64,000 nucleotides of DNA from Mycobacteroides sp. CBMA 271 (GTDB lineage: Bacteria; Actinomycetota; Actinomycetes; Mycobacteriales; Mycobacteriaceae), in contig NZ_VTHB01000007.1 of the NCBI RefSeq assembly GCF_009729205.1, forward strand, positions 62,001-126,000, read 5' to 3'. The notes below the pieces were generated by a model, which was not told where the DNA came from, ran no database searches, and saw nothing but the letters and a program-made list of their open reading frames with translations. Shown here one piece after another: positions 38,763-47,769 of the stretch (positions are counted from its first letter, which is position 1; every line of letters begins with the position of its first letter). A program made the translations under genes and the position numbers.

Positions 38763-39293
38763 ATGCCCGAAGCTGGAACACGTTCTATGACCACGCAATG
38801 GCTCTCCCGCGGCGCCGTCTTCGCCATCCTCATGGTGCTGATCCGCGTGGTGCAGGGACTGGCCATCAGCGTGTGGGAGAACCACGTCACCGCCATCAAT
38901 GTGGTGCTGGTGATCGTGTTCATCTCTGCAGTAATCGGATGGGCCCTCACCGACGGTCGCAGCGACGCGCGGCGCAATCCCGACCCGGACCGTAGGGACG
39001 ACCTCGCCATGTGGTGGTTGGTGGCCGGCATCTTCGCCGGGGTGGTCAGTGGCCTGGTGGTGTGGTTGATCAGCCTGTTCAACGACGGAATCTATGCCGC
39101 AAGCATCCTGGCCGAGCTCACCACCACCGCGGCATTCATCGCACTGCTGGTGTTCGCACCTGCCATGTTCGGCGTCTTTGTCGGCCGGCTCCTGGTGGAC
39201 CGCAAGGAGAAGGCGCACGCCGCGCTGCGAGAATCAGATGGCCCGGAAACTGATGTGTTCCAGGCGGTTCAGGAAGAAGAAGCGGTTAAATAG
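38763..39293 (+). CDS. Small four-helix membrane protein (B-4DMT/Rv2536 type)
   Basis: 176 residues with four hydrophobic segments: AVFAILMVLIRVVQGLAI, VVLVIVFISAVIGWAL, WWLVAGIFAGVVSGLVVWLI and FIALLVFAPAMFGVFVGRLL. The loop between helices 2 and 3 is charged (DGRSDARRNPDPDRRDD), and the tail is acidic. Conserved beside pepQ in mycobacteria. Function unknown. ATG 38763 or 38787. A paralogue follows after four bases. Confidence 0.8.
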   Translation: MPEAGTRSMTTQWLSRGAVFAILMVLIRVVQGLAISVWENHVTAINVVLVIVFISAVIGWALTDGRSDARRNPDPDRRDDLAMWWLVAGIFAGVVSGLVVWLISLFNDGIYAASILAELTTTAAFIALLVFAPAMFGVFVGRLLVDRKEKAHAALRESDGPETDVFQAVQEEEAVK

Positions 39294-39296
39294 CCC

Positions 39297-39797
39297 GTGG
39301 CCTGGTTCCTGCGCGGAATAGTCTTCGGGGCATGGACCGCGCTCCTGACTGTCTTCGACATGTTGTCGTCGTATGACGTCCACTTCAATAACCAGAGCGA
39401 TCTCATCACCATCACTTTCTTCGCCTGCGTTCTTGCGGGCATCGGATGGGGCTTCGCGGACGGATATGCCGACCCGCACCGGCAACAACACCACCTCGTA
39501 GCGCAATGGGGCCTAAGCACAATCGTGGCCGGCGTGTTCGGCGGTGGTCTGGCCTGGCTGATCTACACCTACAATCTCCATACCCAGATGAGCGGACCGA
39601 TCGTCCAAATCTTGTGGGCGCTTTTCACTTTGGCGATTGTGCTCTTCATCCCGTCGACGCTCGCTCTCGCGGCCGGACGCGCCATCGCGATTCGAAAGCT
39701 ACGACGAGCCGGCGACGGCACCGACCACGTAACGCAAGGCCAGCAGATACCCCTGCACGCCAAGTCCGACGATCACTCCGGTGGCCAGCGCACTTAG
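39297..39797 (+). CDS. Second four-helix membrane protein, paralogue of its neighbour
   Basis: 166 residues. Same plan as the preceding protein: WFLRGIVFGAWTALLTVF, TITFFACVLAGIGWGFADG (compare VIGWALTDG), STIVAGVFGGGLAWLIYTY and LFTLAIVLFIPSTLALAAGRAI. GTG 39297 starts three bases after the neighbour's stop. The hydrophilic tail from about residue 135 is encoded antisense to the end of aroQ (99-base overlap) and may not be conserved. Confidence 0.75.
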   Translation: MAWFLRGIVFGAWTALLTVFDMLSSYDVHFNNQSDLITITFFACVLAGIGWGFADGYADPHRQQHHLVAQWGLSTIVAGVFGGGLAWLIYTYNLHTQMSGPIVQILWALFTLAIVLFIPSTLALAAGRAIAIRKLRRAGDGTDHVTQGQQIPLHAKSDDHSGGQRT

Positions 39798-40139
39798 GTA
39801 GGACTTGTGCCGGAACTCTTCGCGTGCATACACATTCGAGATGTGCACCTCGATCAGCCCGGCGGTCAGCTCGGCACACGCGTCCCGCAACGCCACCGAG
39901 GTGTGGGTGAACGCGCCGGCGTTGAGGATCACCGGATCCTTGGCGTCGGCAGCATCGTGAATCCAGCCGAGCAGCTCAGCCTCGCTGTCGGTTTGACGCA
40001 CCTGAACATCCGCCCCCAATGAGGCTGCCTCGGCCTCGATGAGCGAGACCAGCTCCTCGTGAGTGACGCTGCCGTAGACGGCGGCCTCTCGCTTGCCGAG
40101 GCGACCCAGGTTGGGGCCGTTGAGCACCTGAATCGTCAC
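39699..40139 (-). CDS. aroQ: Type II 3-dehydroquinate dehydratase
   Basis: Third step of the shikimate pathway. 146 residues, dodecameric family. LNGPNLGRLGKREAAVYGSVTHEEL holds the catalytic Arg/Tyr lid, ILNAGAFTHTSVALRDA the anhydride-binding loop, and EVHISNVYAREEFRHKS the catalytic His. GTG 40139 overlaps the aroB stop (GTGA). M. tuberculosis calls this gene aroD. Confidence 0.96.
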   Translation of the reverse strand: MTIQVLNGPNLGRLGKREAAVYGSVTHEELVSLIEAEAASLGADVQVRQTDSEAELLGWIHDAADAKDPVILNAGAFTHTSVALRDACAELTAGLIEVHISNVYAREEFRHKSYLSALATGVIVGLGVQGYLLALRYVVGAVAGSS

Positions 40140-41245
40140 AGCATTACTCCTTCACCCCGACTTGGCGCCGCCACCACGGAATACGCAGCGGCCAACAGCG
40201 ACGGATCGGGGCCTTCCAGACGCCCCGGTTTGGCCAACCCATCGAGCACCACGAAACGTAGTATGCCCGAACGGGTCTTCTTATCGCCCTGCATACTCTC
40301 GACGAGCTGTCCCAGCGCGTCGGCGTCATAGTGGATAGGCAGCCCGAGCGCGGACAACACTCGCGCGTGTCGATCGGCGGTCTCGTCGTCCAAACGTCCT
40401 GCCAGACGCCCTAATTCGGCGGCGAACACCAAACCGACCGACACCGCGGCGCCGTGGCGCCACCGGTACCGTTCACGCCTTTCGATGGCGTGGCCCAGGG
40501 TGTGGCCGTAGTTGAGGATCTCGCGCAGCTCGGCCTCCTTCTCATCGGCCGCCACCACCTTGGCCTTCACGGCGATGGAACGTTCGACGAGCTCGCGCAG
40601 CACCGGCTTGGACGGATCGATCGCGGCCTGCGGATCGGCCTCGATGAGCTCAAGGATGACGGGGTCGGCGATGAATCCGGCCTTCACTACCTCTGCCATG
40701 CCGGCGACGATCTCATTGCGCGGCAACGAATCGAGGGTCGCCAGGTCCACCAGCACCGCCCCCGGCTGGTGAAAGGCGCCGACAAGGTTCTTTCCAGCCT
40801 CGGTGTTGATACCCGTCTTCCCGCCAACGGCGGCATCGACCATGGCGAGCAGCGTGGTGGGCACGTGCACCACCTTGATCCCGCGCAGCCAGGTGGCTGC
40901 CGCGAAGCCCGCGGTATCGGTGGCGGCCCCTCCCCCGAGGCTTACAACGGCGTCCTTGCGCCCGATCCCTATGCGGCCCAGCACCTCCCAGATGAAGCCC
41001 AGCACGGCCAGGTCCTTACCGTCCTCGGCGTCCGGAATTTCCACGCGGTGCGCATCAATTCCGTTGTCGGCCAAAGTTTTTCTGATCTCCTCGGCGGTGA
41101 CGGCCAGGGTGGGCTGATGCAGAATCGCCACCTTGTCACTACCCTTGAGCGCATCGACCAGCTCCCCGAGTAGGCCAGTCCCGACGATGACCGGGTAGGG
41201 CGGGTTCACCTCGACGGTAATCGTCGTCGGCTCGGGGCTAGTCAT
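40136..41245 (-). CDS. aroB: 3-dehydroquinate synthase
   Basis: Second shikimate step, NAD- and zinc-dependent. 369 residues. Signatures: VVSLGGGAATDTAGFAAATWLRGI (NAD loop), PTTLLAMVDAAVGGKTGIN, and metal ligands in LNYGHTLGHAIER and YRWRHGAAVSVGL. ATG 41245 overlaps the aroK stop by eight bases. Confidence 0.97.
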   Translation of the reverse strand: MTSPEPTTITVEVNPPYPVIVGTGLLGELVDALKGSDKVAILHQPTLAVTAEEIRKTLADNGIDAHRVEIPDAEDGKDLAVLGFIWEVLGRIGIGRKDAVVSLGGGAATDTAGFAAATWLRGIKVVHVPTTLLAMVDAAVGGKTGINTEAGKNLVGAFHQPGAVLVDLATLDSLPRNEIVAGMAEVVKAGFIADPVILELIEADPQAAIDPSKPVLRELVERSIAVKAKVVAADEKEAELREILNYGHTLGHAIERRERYRWRHGAAVSVGLVFAAELGRLAGRLDDETADRHARVLSALGLPIHYDADALGQLVESMQGDKKTRSGILRFVVLDGLAKPGRLEGPDPSLLAAAYSVVAAPSRGEGVML

Positions 41246-41894
41246 TGTCGGCTCTTTCCTTAGTCGCGGTTCCGGAAGTGTCGGTTGATGTTTGGGTCGC
41301 GGTATTGGCGCTCGACGCACGCCGTCGAGACCGGGGCCGCCGCCGAGGGCGTCGTCGCCTTGATGAAGTCGATCGGTCGGGGTCCCCCGGGCCTTCCATG
41401 CGGGAGACGATCATCCGCACCACCGCACCCGGATTTCGACGATCGGTGTTCACCGTGATGGTGGCGACCTCCCGATACAGCGGCACCCGCTGCGATATGA
41501 GTGCGTGATACTTCTCGGCACGGTCCGGCCCGGCCAGCAGAGGACGCACCACGCTGCCACTGGTGCGCCTGATCCCTTCCCCGGCACTGATTTCCAGGTA
41601 CACGACAGTGTGTCCGGAAAGAGCTTCCCGAACTCCCGGGGTGAGCACGGCGCCGCCGCCTAGCGAAACCACCCCGTCGTGTTGATCCAGTGCCTGCCGA
41701 ATCACCGATTCCTCGATACGCCGGAACTCCGGCTCGCCGTCGGTGGCGAAGATGTCGGCGATGCTGCGCCCGGCCTCGGTCTCGATGCCGGCATCGGTGT
41801 CGTAGACGTTGACGTCCAACGCCTTAGCCAACCGACGGCCGATGGTGGACTTACCCGATCCAGGCAGCCCAACGAGGACGGCTTTGGGGCTCAT
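41238..41894 (-). CDS. aroK: Shikimate kinase with Arg-rich C-terminal extension
   Basis: Phosphorylates shikimate. P-loop VGLPGSGKSTIGRRLAKAL, substrate residues in DTDAGIETEAGRSI and FRRIEE, the GGGAVL Walker-B-like loop, and the lid RPLLAGPDR. The kinase core ends near residue 165 (RMIVSRM). About 50 further residues follow: an Arg run (residues about 178-192), then a Ser/Thr/Asn-rich tail. M. tuberculosis AroK is about 176 residues, so this extension is unusual. ATG 41894 overlaps the aroC stop (ATGA). Confidence 0.94.
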   Translation of the reverse strand: MSPKAVLVGLPGSGKSTIGRRLAKALDVNVYDTDAGIETEAGRSIADIFATDGEPEFRRIEESVIRQALDQHDGVVSLGGGAVLTPGVREALSGHTVVYLEISAGEGIRRTSGSVVRPLLAGPDRAEKYHALISQRVPLYREVATITVNTDRRNPGAVVRMIVSRMEGPGDPDRSTSSRRRRPRRRPRSRRRASSANTATQTSTDTSGTATKERADND

Positions 41895-43108
41895 CCCGCT
41901 GTGTTAGCCGCTCTTCGTGGCTCCCGCTGCGCCACCGCATCCAGGTACGCGCCAACGTTGGTCTTCGTTTCAGAGAGGGAATCGCCGCCGAACTTTTCCA
42001 GCGCTGCGCGCGCCACTACCAGCGCAACCATCGCCTCGGCGACCACGCCGGCCGCCGGGACCGCGCACACATCGGAGCGCTGATGAATGGCGACGGCCTC
42101 GTCCCCGGTAGACATGTCTACGGTCGCCAGCGCCCTCGGGACGGTGGAGATGGGCTTCATGGCCGCCCGCACCCGCAGCGGCTGACCATTGGTCATGCCG
42201 CCCTCTAGACCACCGGCACGATTGGTGGAACGCAAGATGCCATCCGGGCCGGGGTAGATCTCGTCGTGGGCTGCGCTGCCGCGGCGGCGCGCGGTGGTGA
42301 AACCGTCGCCGATCTCGACGCCCTTCATGGCCTGAATGCCCATGATGGCGGCGGCAAGCTGGCTGTCCAGACGGTCCTGGCCGCTGACGAACGAGCCCAG
42401 GCCGACCGGGAGGCCGGCAATCACAACTTCCACCACGCCACCGAGGGTGTCGCCGTCCTTCTTGGCGGCCTCGATCTCGCCGATCATGGAAGACTCCGCG
42501 GACTCCGCGTAGGCCCGCACCGGGCTGCCGTCGATAGCGGCCAGGTCCGCCGCGCCGGGAACGGGCCCGTCGTACGGCTCGGAGTCGCCGATCGAGATGA
42601 CGTGGGAGATGACGTCGACGCCCAGCGCCTGCTTGAGGAATGCCTTCGCGATTGTGCCGACGGCGACGCGGGCGGCGGTTTCGCGAGCGCTGGCCCGTTC
42701 GAGTACCGGGCGCGCATCATCGAATCCGTACTTGAGCATTCCGGCGTAGTCGGCGTGGCCGGGCCGCGGCCGGGTCAGCGGCGCATTGCGCGCGATGTTC
42801 TCCAGTTCGGCCGGGTCGACGGGATCCGGGGACATCACCGTCTCCCACTTGGGCCATTCGGTGTTGCCGATCTCGATGGCCACCGGGCCGCCCAGGGTCA
42901 AACCGTGCCGGACTCCTCCCAGCATGGTGACCTGATCGGCCTCGAAGGCCATGCGGGCACCGCGGCCGTAGCCCAGGCGACGACGCGCCAACTGCCTGCC
43001 GATGTCCTCCGATGTCAGTTCGACACCGGCGACCATGCCTTCCAAGACCGCGATTAACGCGCGTCCATGCGACTCACCTGCCGTGATCCAGCGCAACACG
43101 TGTGTCAT
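41891..43108 (-). CDS. aroC: Chorismate synthase
   Basis: Last shikimate step, FMNH2-dependent. 405 residues. All three signatures are seen: GESHGRALIAVLEGMVAG, RPGHADYAGMLKYG with RASARETAARVAVG, and RSTNRAGGLEGGMTNGQPLRVR. Heads the aroC-aroK-aroB-aroQ cluster. ATG 43108. Confidence 0.97.
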   Translation of the reverse strand: MTHVLRWITAGESHGRALIAVLEGMVAGVELTSEDIGRQLARRRLGYGRGARMAFEADQVTMLGGVRHGLTLGGPVAIEIGNTEWPKWETVMSPDPVDPAELENIARNAPLTRPRPGHADYAGMLKYGFDDARPVLERASARETAARVAVGTIAKAFLKQALGVDVISHVISIGDSEPYDGPVPGAADLAAIDGSPVRAYAESAESSMIGEIEAAKKDGDTLGGVVEVVIAGLPVGLGSFVSGQDRLDSQLAAAIMGIQAMKGVEIGDGFTTARRRGSAAHDEIYPGPDGILRSTNRAGGLEGGMTNGQPLRVRAAMKPISTVPRALATVDMSTGDEAVAIHQRSDVCAVPAAGVVAEAMVALVVARAALEKFGGDSLSETKTNVGAYLDAVAQREPRRAANTAG

Positions 43109-43165
43109 TGTCCCATGAGGGCAGGTGGGTCCTCCACATCGATCGGGACAGTGGACCCTTCTCTG

Positions 43166-44653
43166 TCAGATGGCTGTCCTCGCGCCCTGCAACGGCGGCT
43201 CGAAGCCGCCGATCTTCTGCTCAAGCAGTTCTGCCAGCCGTAGCGGAGTCCGGTCCTCAAACATCGGACCGATGAGCTGCACTCCCACTGGCAGGCCCTC
43301 GGGCGATCTGCCCACTGGTATGGCGGTAGCAGGCAGTCCAGGCATTGTCGCCAGACCTGCCCAGACGAGCTGGTTGGCGAACGGGTAGTCGAGGCCGTCG
43401 ATATCGATGCATCGTTCCCCGAGATTGGGTACATGGTCATGTGGGAACGCCGGAGTCGGCGTGATCGGAGATACCACGACATCGAACTCGGCGAAGAGCC
43501 GCCGCCAGCCATGACGGTGCAATTCACGACGGTTGTTCGCCTCGATCCAGTCCCGATGGCTGAACACTGGGCCGCGCAACCAGGCCGCGTCGAAACCATG
43601 GTCGTCCGGGTTTAATTCGGCTGAGTTCAATTCGGCGGCGTCAGTCCGCAGCTGCTCGTACCTCTGCGCGGGAAAGCCTGCGGCAAGACTCGACGTCAAT
43701 AGTTCGACGTAAAGCGTCGCGGCCTCGGACAGGTCGGGCAGCAGCGGACTGCGACGCTCGACGCGGGCACCGCTGGCCACGAGGGCGTCGGCGACTCGGC
43801 TCACCGCAGCGCGCACGGCGGACCCCGTCGGAACGAGGGGATGCTCATCGAGGATCAGCACGCGGAAGTCCCCGAGCCGCTCGTGGCGCGGTCGCGGCAG
43901 CGCCAGGTCGTACCCGACACCGAGTGTCAGCGGGTCCGGTCCTGCCATCACATCCAGCAGGAGCGCAAGGTCGCGGGCTGTGCGCGCCATCGGACCGGCG
44001 ACAGCAAGGTCGCGATCGACAGGCAATGCGGGTGCGGGCGGCGGGACCATGCCGCGGTTCGCCACCAGTCCGAGTGTCGGCTTGTGCGCATAGATACCGC
44101 AGAAATGTGCGGGCGTGCGCAGCGAACCCGCGATATCTGAGCCGAGGGACAACGCGCCGAATCCCGACGCCAGGGCGGCGGCCGAACCACCGGAGGATCC
44201 GCCGGGCGTTCTGCTGTGATCCCACGGGTTGTTGGTGGTGCCGTAAATCTCGTTGAAGCTCTGCAGATCCTGCAACATGAGGGGCACGTTGGTCTTGCCG
44301 AGCACGACGGCGCCGGCGGCCTTGACCCGTGACACCTGTATCGCATCGTCCGCCGGCACGTAGTTCCTGTGCAACGGCATGCCCCAGGTCGTGGGCAGCC
44401 CGGCGATGTTGAAGGACTCCTTGACCGTCACGGGAATTCCGAGCAGCGGCCGGTCCTCGCCGCGGGCCCGCGCTTCGTCGGCACGAATTGCTGCAATGCG
44501 AGCATTCTCGAAGTCCGGCACGCAGATCGCGTTGATCGCCTTGTCGTCCCGCTCGATACAGGCAATCGCCTCGTCAGTCAGTTCCACCGATGTCACCTCA
44601 CCGGCACGCAACGCCACCGCGAGTTCTTCAGCCGACCGAAAATTCCACTCCAT
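43166..44653 (-). CDS. Amidase-signature (AS) family amidase
   Basis: 495 residues. Ser-cisSer-Lys triad visible: Lys in LGIPVTVKESFNIAG, cis-Ser in TPGGSSGGSAAALASG and the nucleophile Ser in LGSDIAGSLRTPAHFCGI. C-terminal WAGLATMPGLPATAIPVG and GLPVGVQLIGP are typical. No gatB or gatC is adjacent and the start (EWNFRSAEELAVAL) is that of stand-alone amidases. Substrate unknown. ATG 44653. Confidence 0.9.
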   Translation of the reverse strand: MEWNFRSAEELAVALRAGEVTSVELTDEAIACIERDDKAINAICVPDFENARIAAIRADEARARGEDRPLLGIPVTVKESFNIAGLPTTWGMPLHRNYVPADDAIQVSRVKAAGAVVLGKTNVPLMLQDLQSFNEIYGTTNNPWDHSRTPGGSSGGSAAALASGFGALSLGSDIAGSLRTPAHFCGIYAHKPTLGLVANRGMVPPPAPALPVDRDLAVAGPMARTARDLALLLDVMAGPDPLTLGVGYDLALPRPRHERLGDFRVLILDEHPLVPTGSAVRAAVSRVADALVASGARVERRSPLLPDLSEAATLYVELLTSSLAAGFPAQRYEQLRTDAAELNSAELNPDDHGFDAAWLRGPVFSHRDWIEANNRRELHRHGWRRLFAEFDVVVSPITPTPAFPHDHVPNLGERCIDIDGLDYPFANQLVWAGLATMPGLPATAIPVGRSPEGLPVGVQLIGPMFEDRTPLRLAELLEQKIGGFEPPLQGARTAI

Positions 44654-44716
44654 GAATCCGACGCTATCTGCCCGCGACGGGGGCCATAAAATGCCGCTTC
44701 GCGCAACGGCAATCGG

Positions 44717-45154
44717 TCAGAACGACGATGCCGTGGACAACCCCACCGCGACCGCCGTGGCCAGGCACATCGACGGCCCGTGTGGCACCGATGTCCCTCG
44801 GCGCCCGAAGGCCATGACCACCAGCCCGACCAGGCCGGTCAGCAGCGGCGCACCGATTGCCGCGATAAACCACGCGTCCAATCCGAACGCCCCGGACAGC
44901 CCGCCGAGACCGAAAGCCAGCTTGACATCCCCCGCCCCCATCGCCTGTGGCGAGATTAGGTGTGCGATCAGATACAGCGCGGTCAGCGCCATCGCGCCCT
45001 CCGCCATTGGCAGATCGCGACCGACCACCGCCACCACGACAACCACCACCGCGGCCGCCAGGGTCAGCCAATTCGGCAATCGGCGATACCTGATGTCGAA
45101 ATACGACAATGCCGCCATCCAGCACAGCACCGCGGCCCCCACCCCGTAATTCAT
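44717..45154 (-). CDS. Short A24-type prepilin peptidase
   Basis: 145 residues with about five helices and no N-terminal methylase domain. The two catalytic Asp motifs are present: SYFDIRYRRLPNWLT and MGAGDVKLAFGLGGL. The M. tuberculosis counterpart (Rv2551c) lies beside aroE; here four genes separate them. It may process Flp/Tad-type pilins encoded elsewhere. ATG 45154 is chosen; 37 bases separate it from the divergent methyltransferase. Confidence 0.85.
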   Translation of the reverse strand: MNYGVGAAVLCWMAALSYFDIRYRRLPNWLTLAAAVVVVVVAVVGRDLPMAEGAMALTALYLIAHLISPQAMGAGDVKLAFGLGGLSGAFGLDAWFIAAIGAPLLTGLVGLVVMAFGRRGTSVPHGPSMCLATAVAVGLSTASSF

Positions 45155-45191
45155 GTGGGGAATGTAGCGCCGCGCGGCTACATTCGGTGGA

Positions 45192-45986
45192 GTGACGACG
45201 AACAGAACCGTGTGGAGCCCACAGGAGTACAGCCGATTCGGTGATGAGCGCAGTCGCCCGTTTTTTGAGCTGCTCTCCCGCATCCCGGCGCCCGCGCCAC
45301 GAACCGTTGTCGACTTGGGTTGCGCCAGTGGAATCTTGACCGCCGAATTGGCGCGCCGGTGGCCGAACGCCTCGGTGCTCGGACTCGATTCGTCCGCCGA
45401 GCTGCTCGCCACTGCCCCGGAGAACCTGCCGGCCAATCTTCGTCTCGAGCAAGGCGATATCGCGGACTTCCGGGCAGACGGAGTGGACGTGATGTTCACA
45501 AACGCCGCACTGCAATGGCTTCCGCAGCACCGCGAGCTGATCGCCACATGGGCACAGCAGCTCAATCCCGGCGGATGGCTGGCCTTCCAGGTGCCGGGAA
45601 ACTTCGGCGCGCCGTCACACACGTTGATGCGTCAGGTCGCCGAATCCCCGCGGTGGGCGTCACGGCTGGGCGGCGTGCTGCGCGGTACCGAGAGCACGGA
45701 CTCAGCTGAAGATTATGCGCGCCTGGCGATTTCCGCCGGCCTTGTTCCGGATGCCTGGGAAACGACGTACGTGCACCTGCTCGCCGGTGACGATCCTGTG
45801 CTGCGTTGGGTGCATGGCACCGGTCTACGACCGGTGATCTCGGCGCTCTCCGCCGACGAATTCGCCGAGTTCGAGCAGGAATACGCCGCGCTGCTGCATC
45901 AGGCCTACCCGGCCTCTGGCGCGGTGACACCATTCGGATTCCGCCGGATCTTCTGTGTGGCGTCCAAGCCGGAAACGGCTCGATAG
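45192..45986 (+). CDS. tam: Trans-aconitate 2-methyltransferase-like SAM methyltransferase
   Basis: 264 residues. SAM loop VVDLGCASGILTAELARRWP, acidic VLGLDSSAELL, MFTNAALQWLPQHRELI and GGWLAFQVPGNFGAPSH follow the Tam pattern (Rv0294 type), which methylates trans-aconitate formed by spontaneous isomerisation. GTG 45192. The TetR gene starts ten bases after its stop. Confidence 0.85.
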   Translation: MTTNRTVWSPQEYSRFGDERSRPFFELLSRIPAPAPRTVVDLGCASGILTAELARRWPNASVLGLDSSAELLATAPENLPANLRLEQGDIADFRADGVDVMFTNAALQWLPQHRELIATWAQQLNPGGWLAFQVPGNFGAPSHTLMRQVAESPRWASRLGGVLRGTESTDSAEDYARLAISAGLVPDAWETTYVHLLAGDDPVLRWVHGTGLRPVISALSADEFAEFEQEYAALLHQAYPASGAVTPFGFRRIFCVASKPETAR

Positions 45987-45995
45987 AATCGCCGG

Positions 45996-46715
45996 GTGCC
46001 AGATACCAATGCCCGAGAGCGCTCACTGACTGGTCATGAGGCGCGCTGGGAACGGCATAACTCGGCCCGGCAGATCCGCATCGTGGAGTCCGCCGTCGCG
46101 CTGCTCGACGAGACGCCGCCCGGCACCGAGATTCCCGTGCAGTTAATTGCCAAGCGAGCCGGGCTGGCCAAGTCCGTGGTGTATCGGCAGTTCGAGGGAC
46201 GTGAAGACCTGGATCGCCGGATCCGCTCGTATCTGATGGAGGACTTCGATACGACGATCTCATCGCAGCTCGACGTCACCAGGGGTTCCATCAACGACAT
46301 TGCCGCCAGAACCATTCGGGCGGTGCTGGATTGGATGACCGACTACCCGCATCGGTACAAATTCATGGGTTCCGGTACAACCGACGAGGATCCGGCCGTC
46401 GATGCCGTCAGCACCGTGAAGGTCCGTATGGAACAACGCGTCCGGGGCGTCCTTATACCGATCACCGAACTACTCGGAATCGACTACAGCCCCTTCGAAT
46501 CTGTCACCTACGCGGTGGTGACGATGGTCGAGGGCACGCTCTCCCGATGGCTGCGCGATACCGAACCCGTGCGCAGCCGCACCGAGATCGTCGACGATCT
46601 CGCGAATTACGTCTGGTACGTGCTGGACGGGGCCGCTCGTTCGTTGGGCGTATCCCTGGACCCGCAGACCGAGCTGATGGCCGCGATCGCGGAACTGTCA
46701 GGCGCCAACCGCTAG
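45996..46715 (+). CDS. TetR-family transcriptional regulator
   Basis: 239 residues. Helix-turn-helix at about 25-75: ARQIRIVESAVALLD, IPVQLIAKRAGLAKSVVYRQFEGREDLDRR. The C-terminal effector domain has WMTDYPHRYKFM and a final WYVLDGAARSLG. It is convergent with the diiron oxygenase gene and overlaps it by 18 bases. It may control that gene through palindromes at 47740-47786, but this is inferred. Confidence 0.85.
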   Translation: MPDTNARERSLTGHEARWERHNSARQIRIVESAVALLDETPPGTEIPVQLIAKRAGLAKSVVYRQFEGREDLDRRIRSYLMEDFDTTISSQLDVTRGSINDIAARTIRAVLDWMTDYPHRYKFMGSGTTDEDPAVDAVSTVKVRMEQRVRGVLIPITELLGIDYSPFESVTYAVVTMVEGTLSRWLRDTEPVRSRTEIVDDLANYVWYVLDGAARSLGVSLDPQTELMAAIAELSGANR

Positions 46716-47711
46716 CGGTGTGCCCGTGTGCGAACGGTCGGGCTCGCTGCGGTACCGCGACGGCCGGCCGTCGATGTGCAGCAGCTTCCACAGCGGGCGC
46801 ACCCACCACGGCCGCATGCCGATGTCCTCGGTGAGCTTGCGCATGTCACCGAAGTAGCCGGACAACGTCTGTCGGGCGTGCTCGCCGCGCCAGAAGGCTT
46901 CCTTGAAAACCTCACGCGGGATGTCGAATTCGGCCGCGAACGACTTCGGCGGGGTCATGATCTCCCCTGCCAGCCAGCGCATGGCGAGCGGGAACAGGAC
47001 GGTGCAGATGGCCTTCTTACGCTTGCTCAGCAGCGGCACGTGCACCCGCAGGAACTCGCCCGCGAAGGAAATGTGCCGGGCTTCTTCGGCGACGTGGATC
47101 TGCATGACGCGCTTGACCGCGGGGGGCAATTGGACGTCGTTGCGGATCAACGACTTCTGGTAGTGATCGATCGGCTCCTCGCCACCGAGGATGCCGATGA
47201 AGAGAACCACATGGGCCCAACCGCCCAGCACGCCGATCATCGGCGAGACGCGGCGGAACCACTTGCGCATGCCGGGTACGTCGTCACCGATGCGGTTGAC
47301 GAGCTCCTGGAACATCTGGATGTGGTTGCACTCTTCGGTCATCTCATGGAGGCAGTAACGGAACTCCGGCGAGCCGTTCGGCAGCTTCATGAGGTACTGC
47401 ATCATGCCGCGGATCAGGATGCTCTCGAAGGCGAGCCCGACCTTGATGGCGTTGGCCTGGCGCCAGCGCCCGATCTCGATCTGACGCTCCAGCGGCTGGT
47501 TCTGGTACCACGCAGTTCCGCCGAGGGTGTCGAGCTGGGGGTCCAGCACCCAACGGGGGTCATTGCGGTCGATCTGATAGTCCGGAGCATTCCAGTCGAT
47601 GTCCTCGAACGGGTCGAAGTGCAGGCGCACCGACCCTTCCGAGAGAGTGCGGAGCGTCATCAAGTACTCGTCGTCAAAAGCACTCGACTTGGGAACGGTG
47701 AATAGCGGCAT
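46698..47711 (-). CDS. AurF-type diiron oxygenase
   Basis: 337 residues of the p-aminobenzoate N-oxygenase AurF family (PF11583). Carboxylate/His diiron ligands are visible as ESILIRGMMQYL, HEMTEECNHIQMF and QIHVAEEARHISFAGEFL (ExxH pairs). No membrane segment is clear. ATG 47711 follows GAGGAGG; an ATG in the same frame further upstream has no ribosome site. Substrate unknown: relatives oxidise aryl amines or act on lipids. The gene is next to palindromic operators and a TetR gene. Confidence 0.85.
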   Translation of the reverse strand: MPLFTVPKSSAFDDEYLMTLRTLSEGSVRLHFDPFEDIDWNAPDYQIDRNDPRWVLDPQLDTLGGTAWYQNQPLERQIEIGRWRQANAIKVGLAFESILIRGMMQYLMKLPNGSPEFRYCLHEMTEECNHIQMFQELVNRIGDDVPGMRKWFRRVSPMIGVLGGWAHVVLFIGILGGEEPIDHYQKSLIRNDVQLPPAVKRVMQIHVAEEARHISFAGEFLRVHVPLLSKRKKAICTVLFPLAMRWLAGEIMTPPKSFAAEFDIPREVFKEAFWRGEHARQTLSGYFGDMRKLTEDIGMRPWWVRPLWKLLHIDGRPSRYRSEPDRSHTGTPLAVGA

Positions 47712-47739
47712 TGCTTCCTCCTCAGGTACCTCCAATTTA

Positions 47740-47758
47740 ATGGGACTCTTCATCCCAT
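47740..47758. promoter_or_regulatory. Inverted repeat upstream of the diiron oxygenase
   Basis: ATGGGA, 7-base spacer, TCCCAT, 29-47 bases upstream of the ATG. Shares the TGGGA half-site with the next dyad. Confidence 0.4.
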
Positions 47759-47769
47759 GCAAGGGCTGA

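Noticed and set aside
46728..47705. 325-codon plus-strand frame
   Set aside because: Antisense to the diiron oxygenase, which has clear metal motifs and a good ribosome site.
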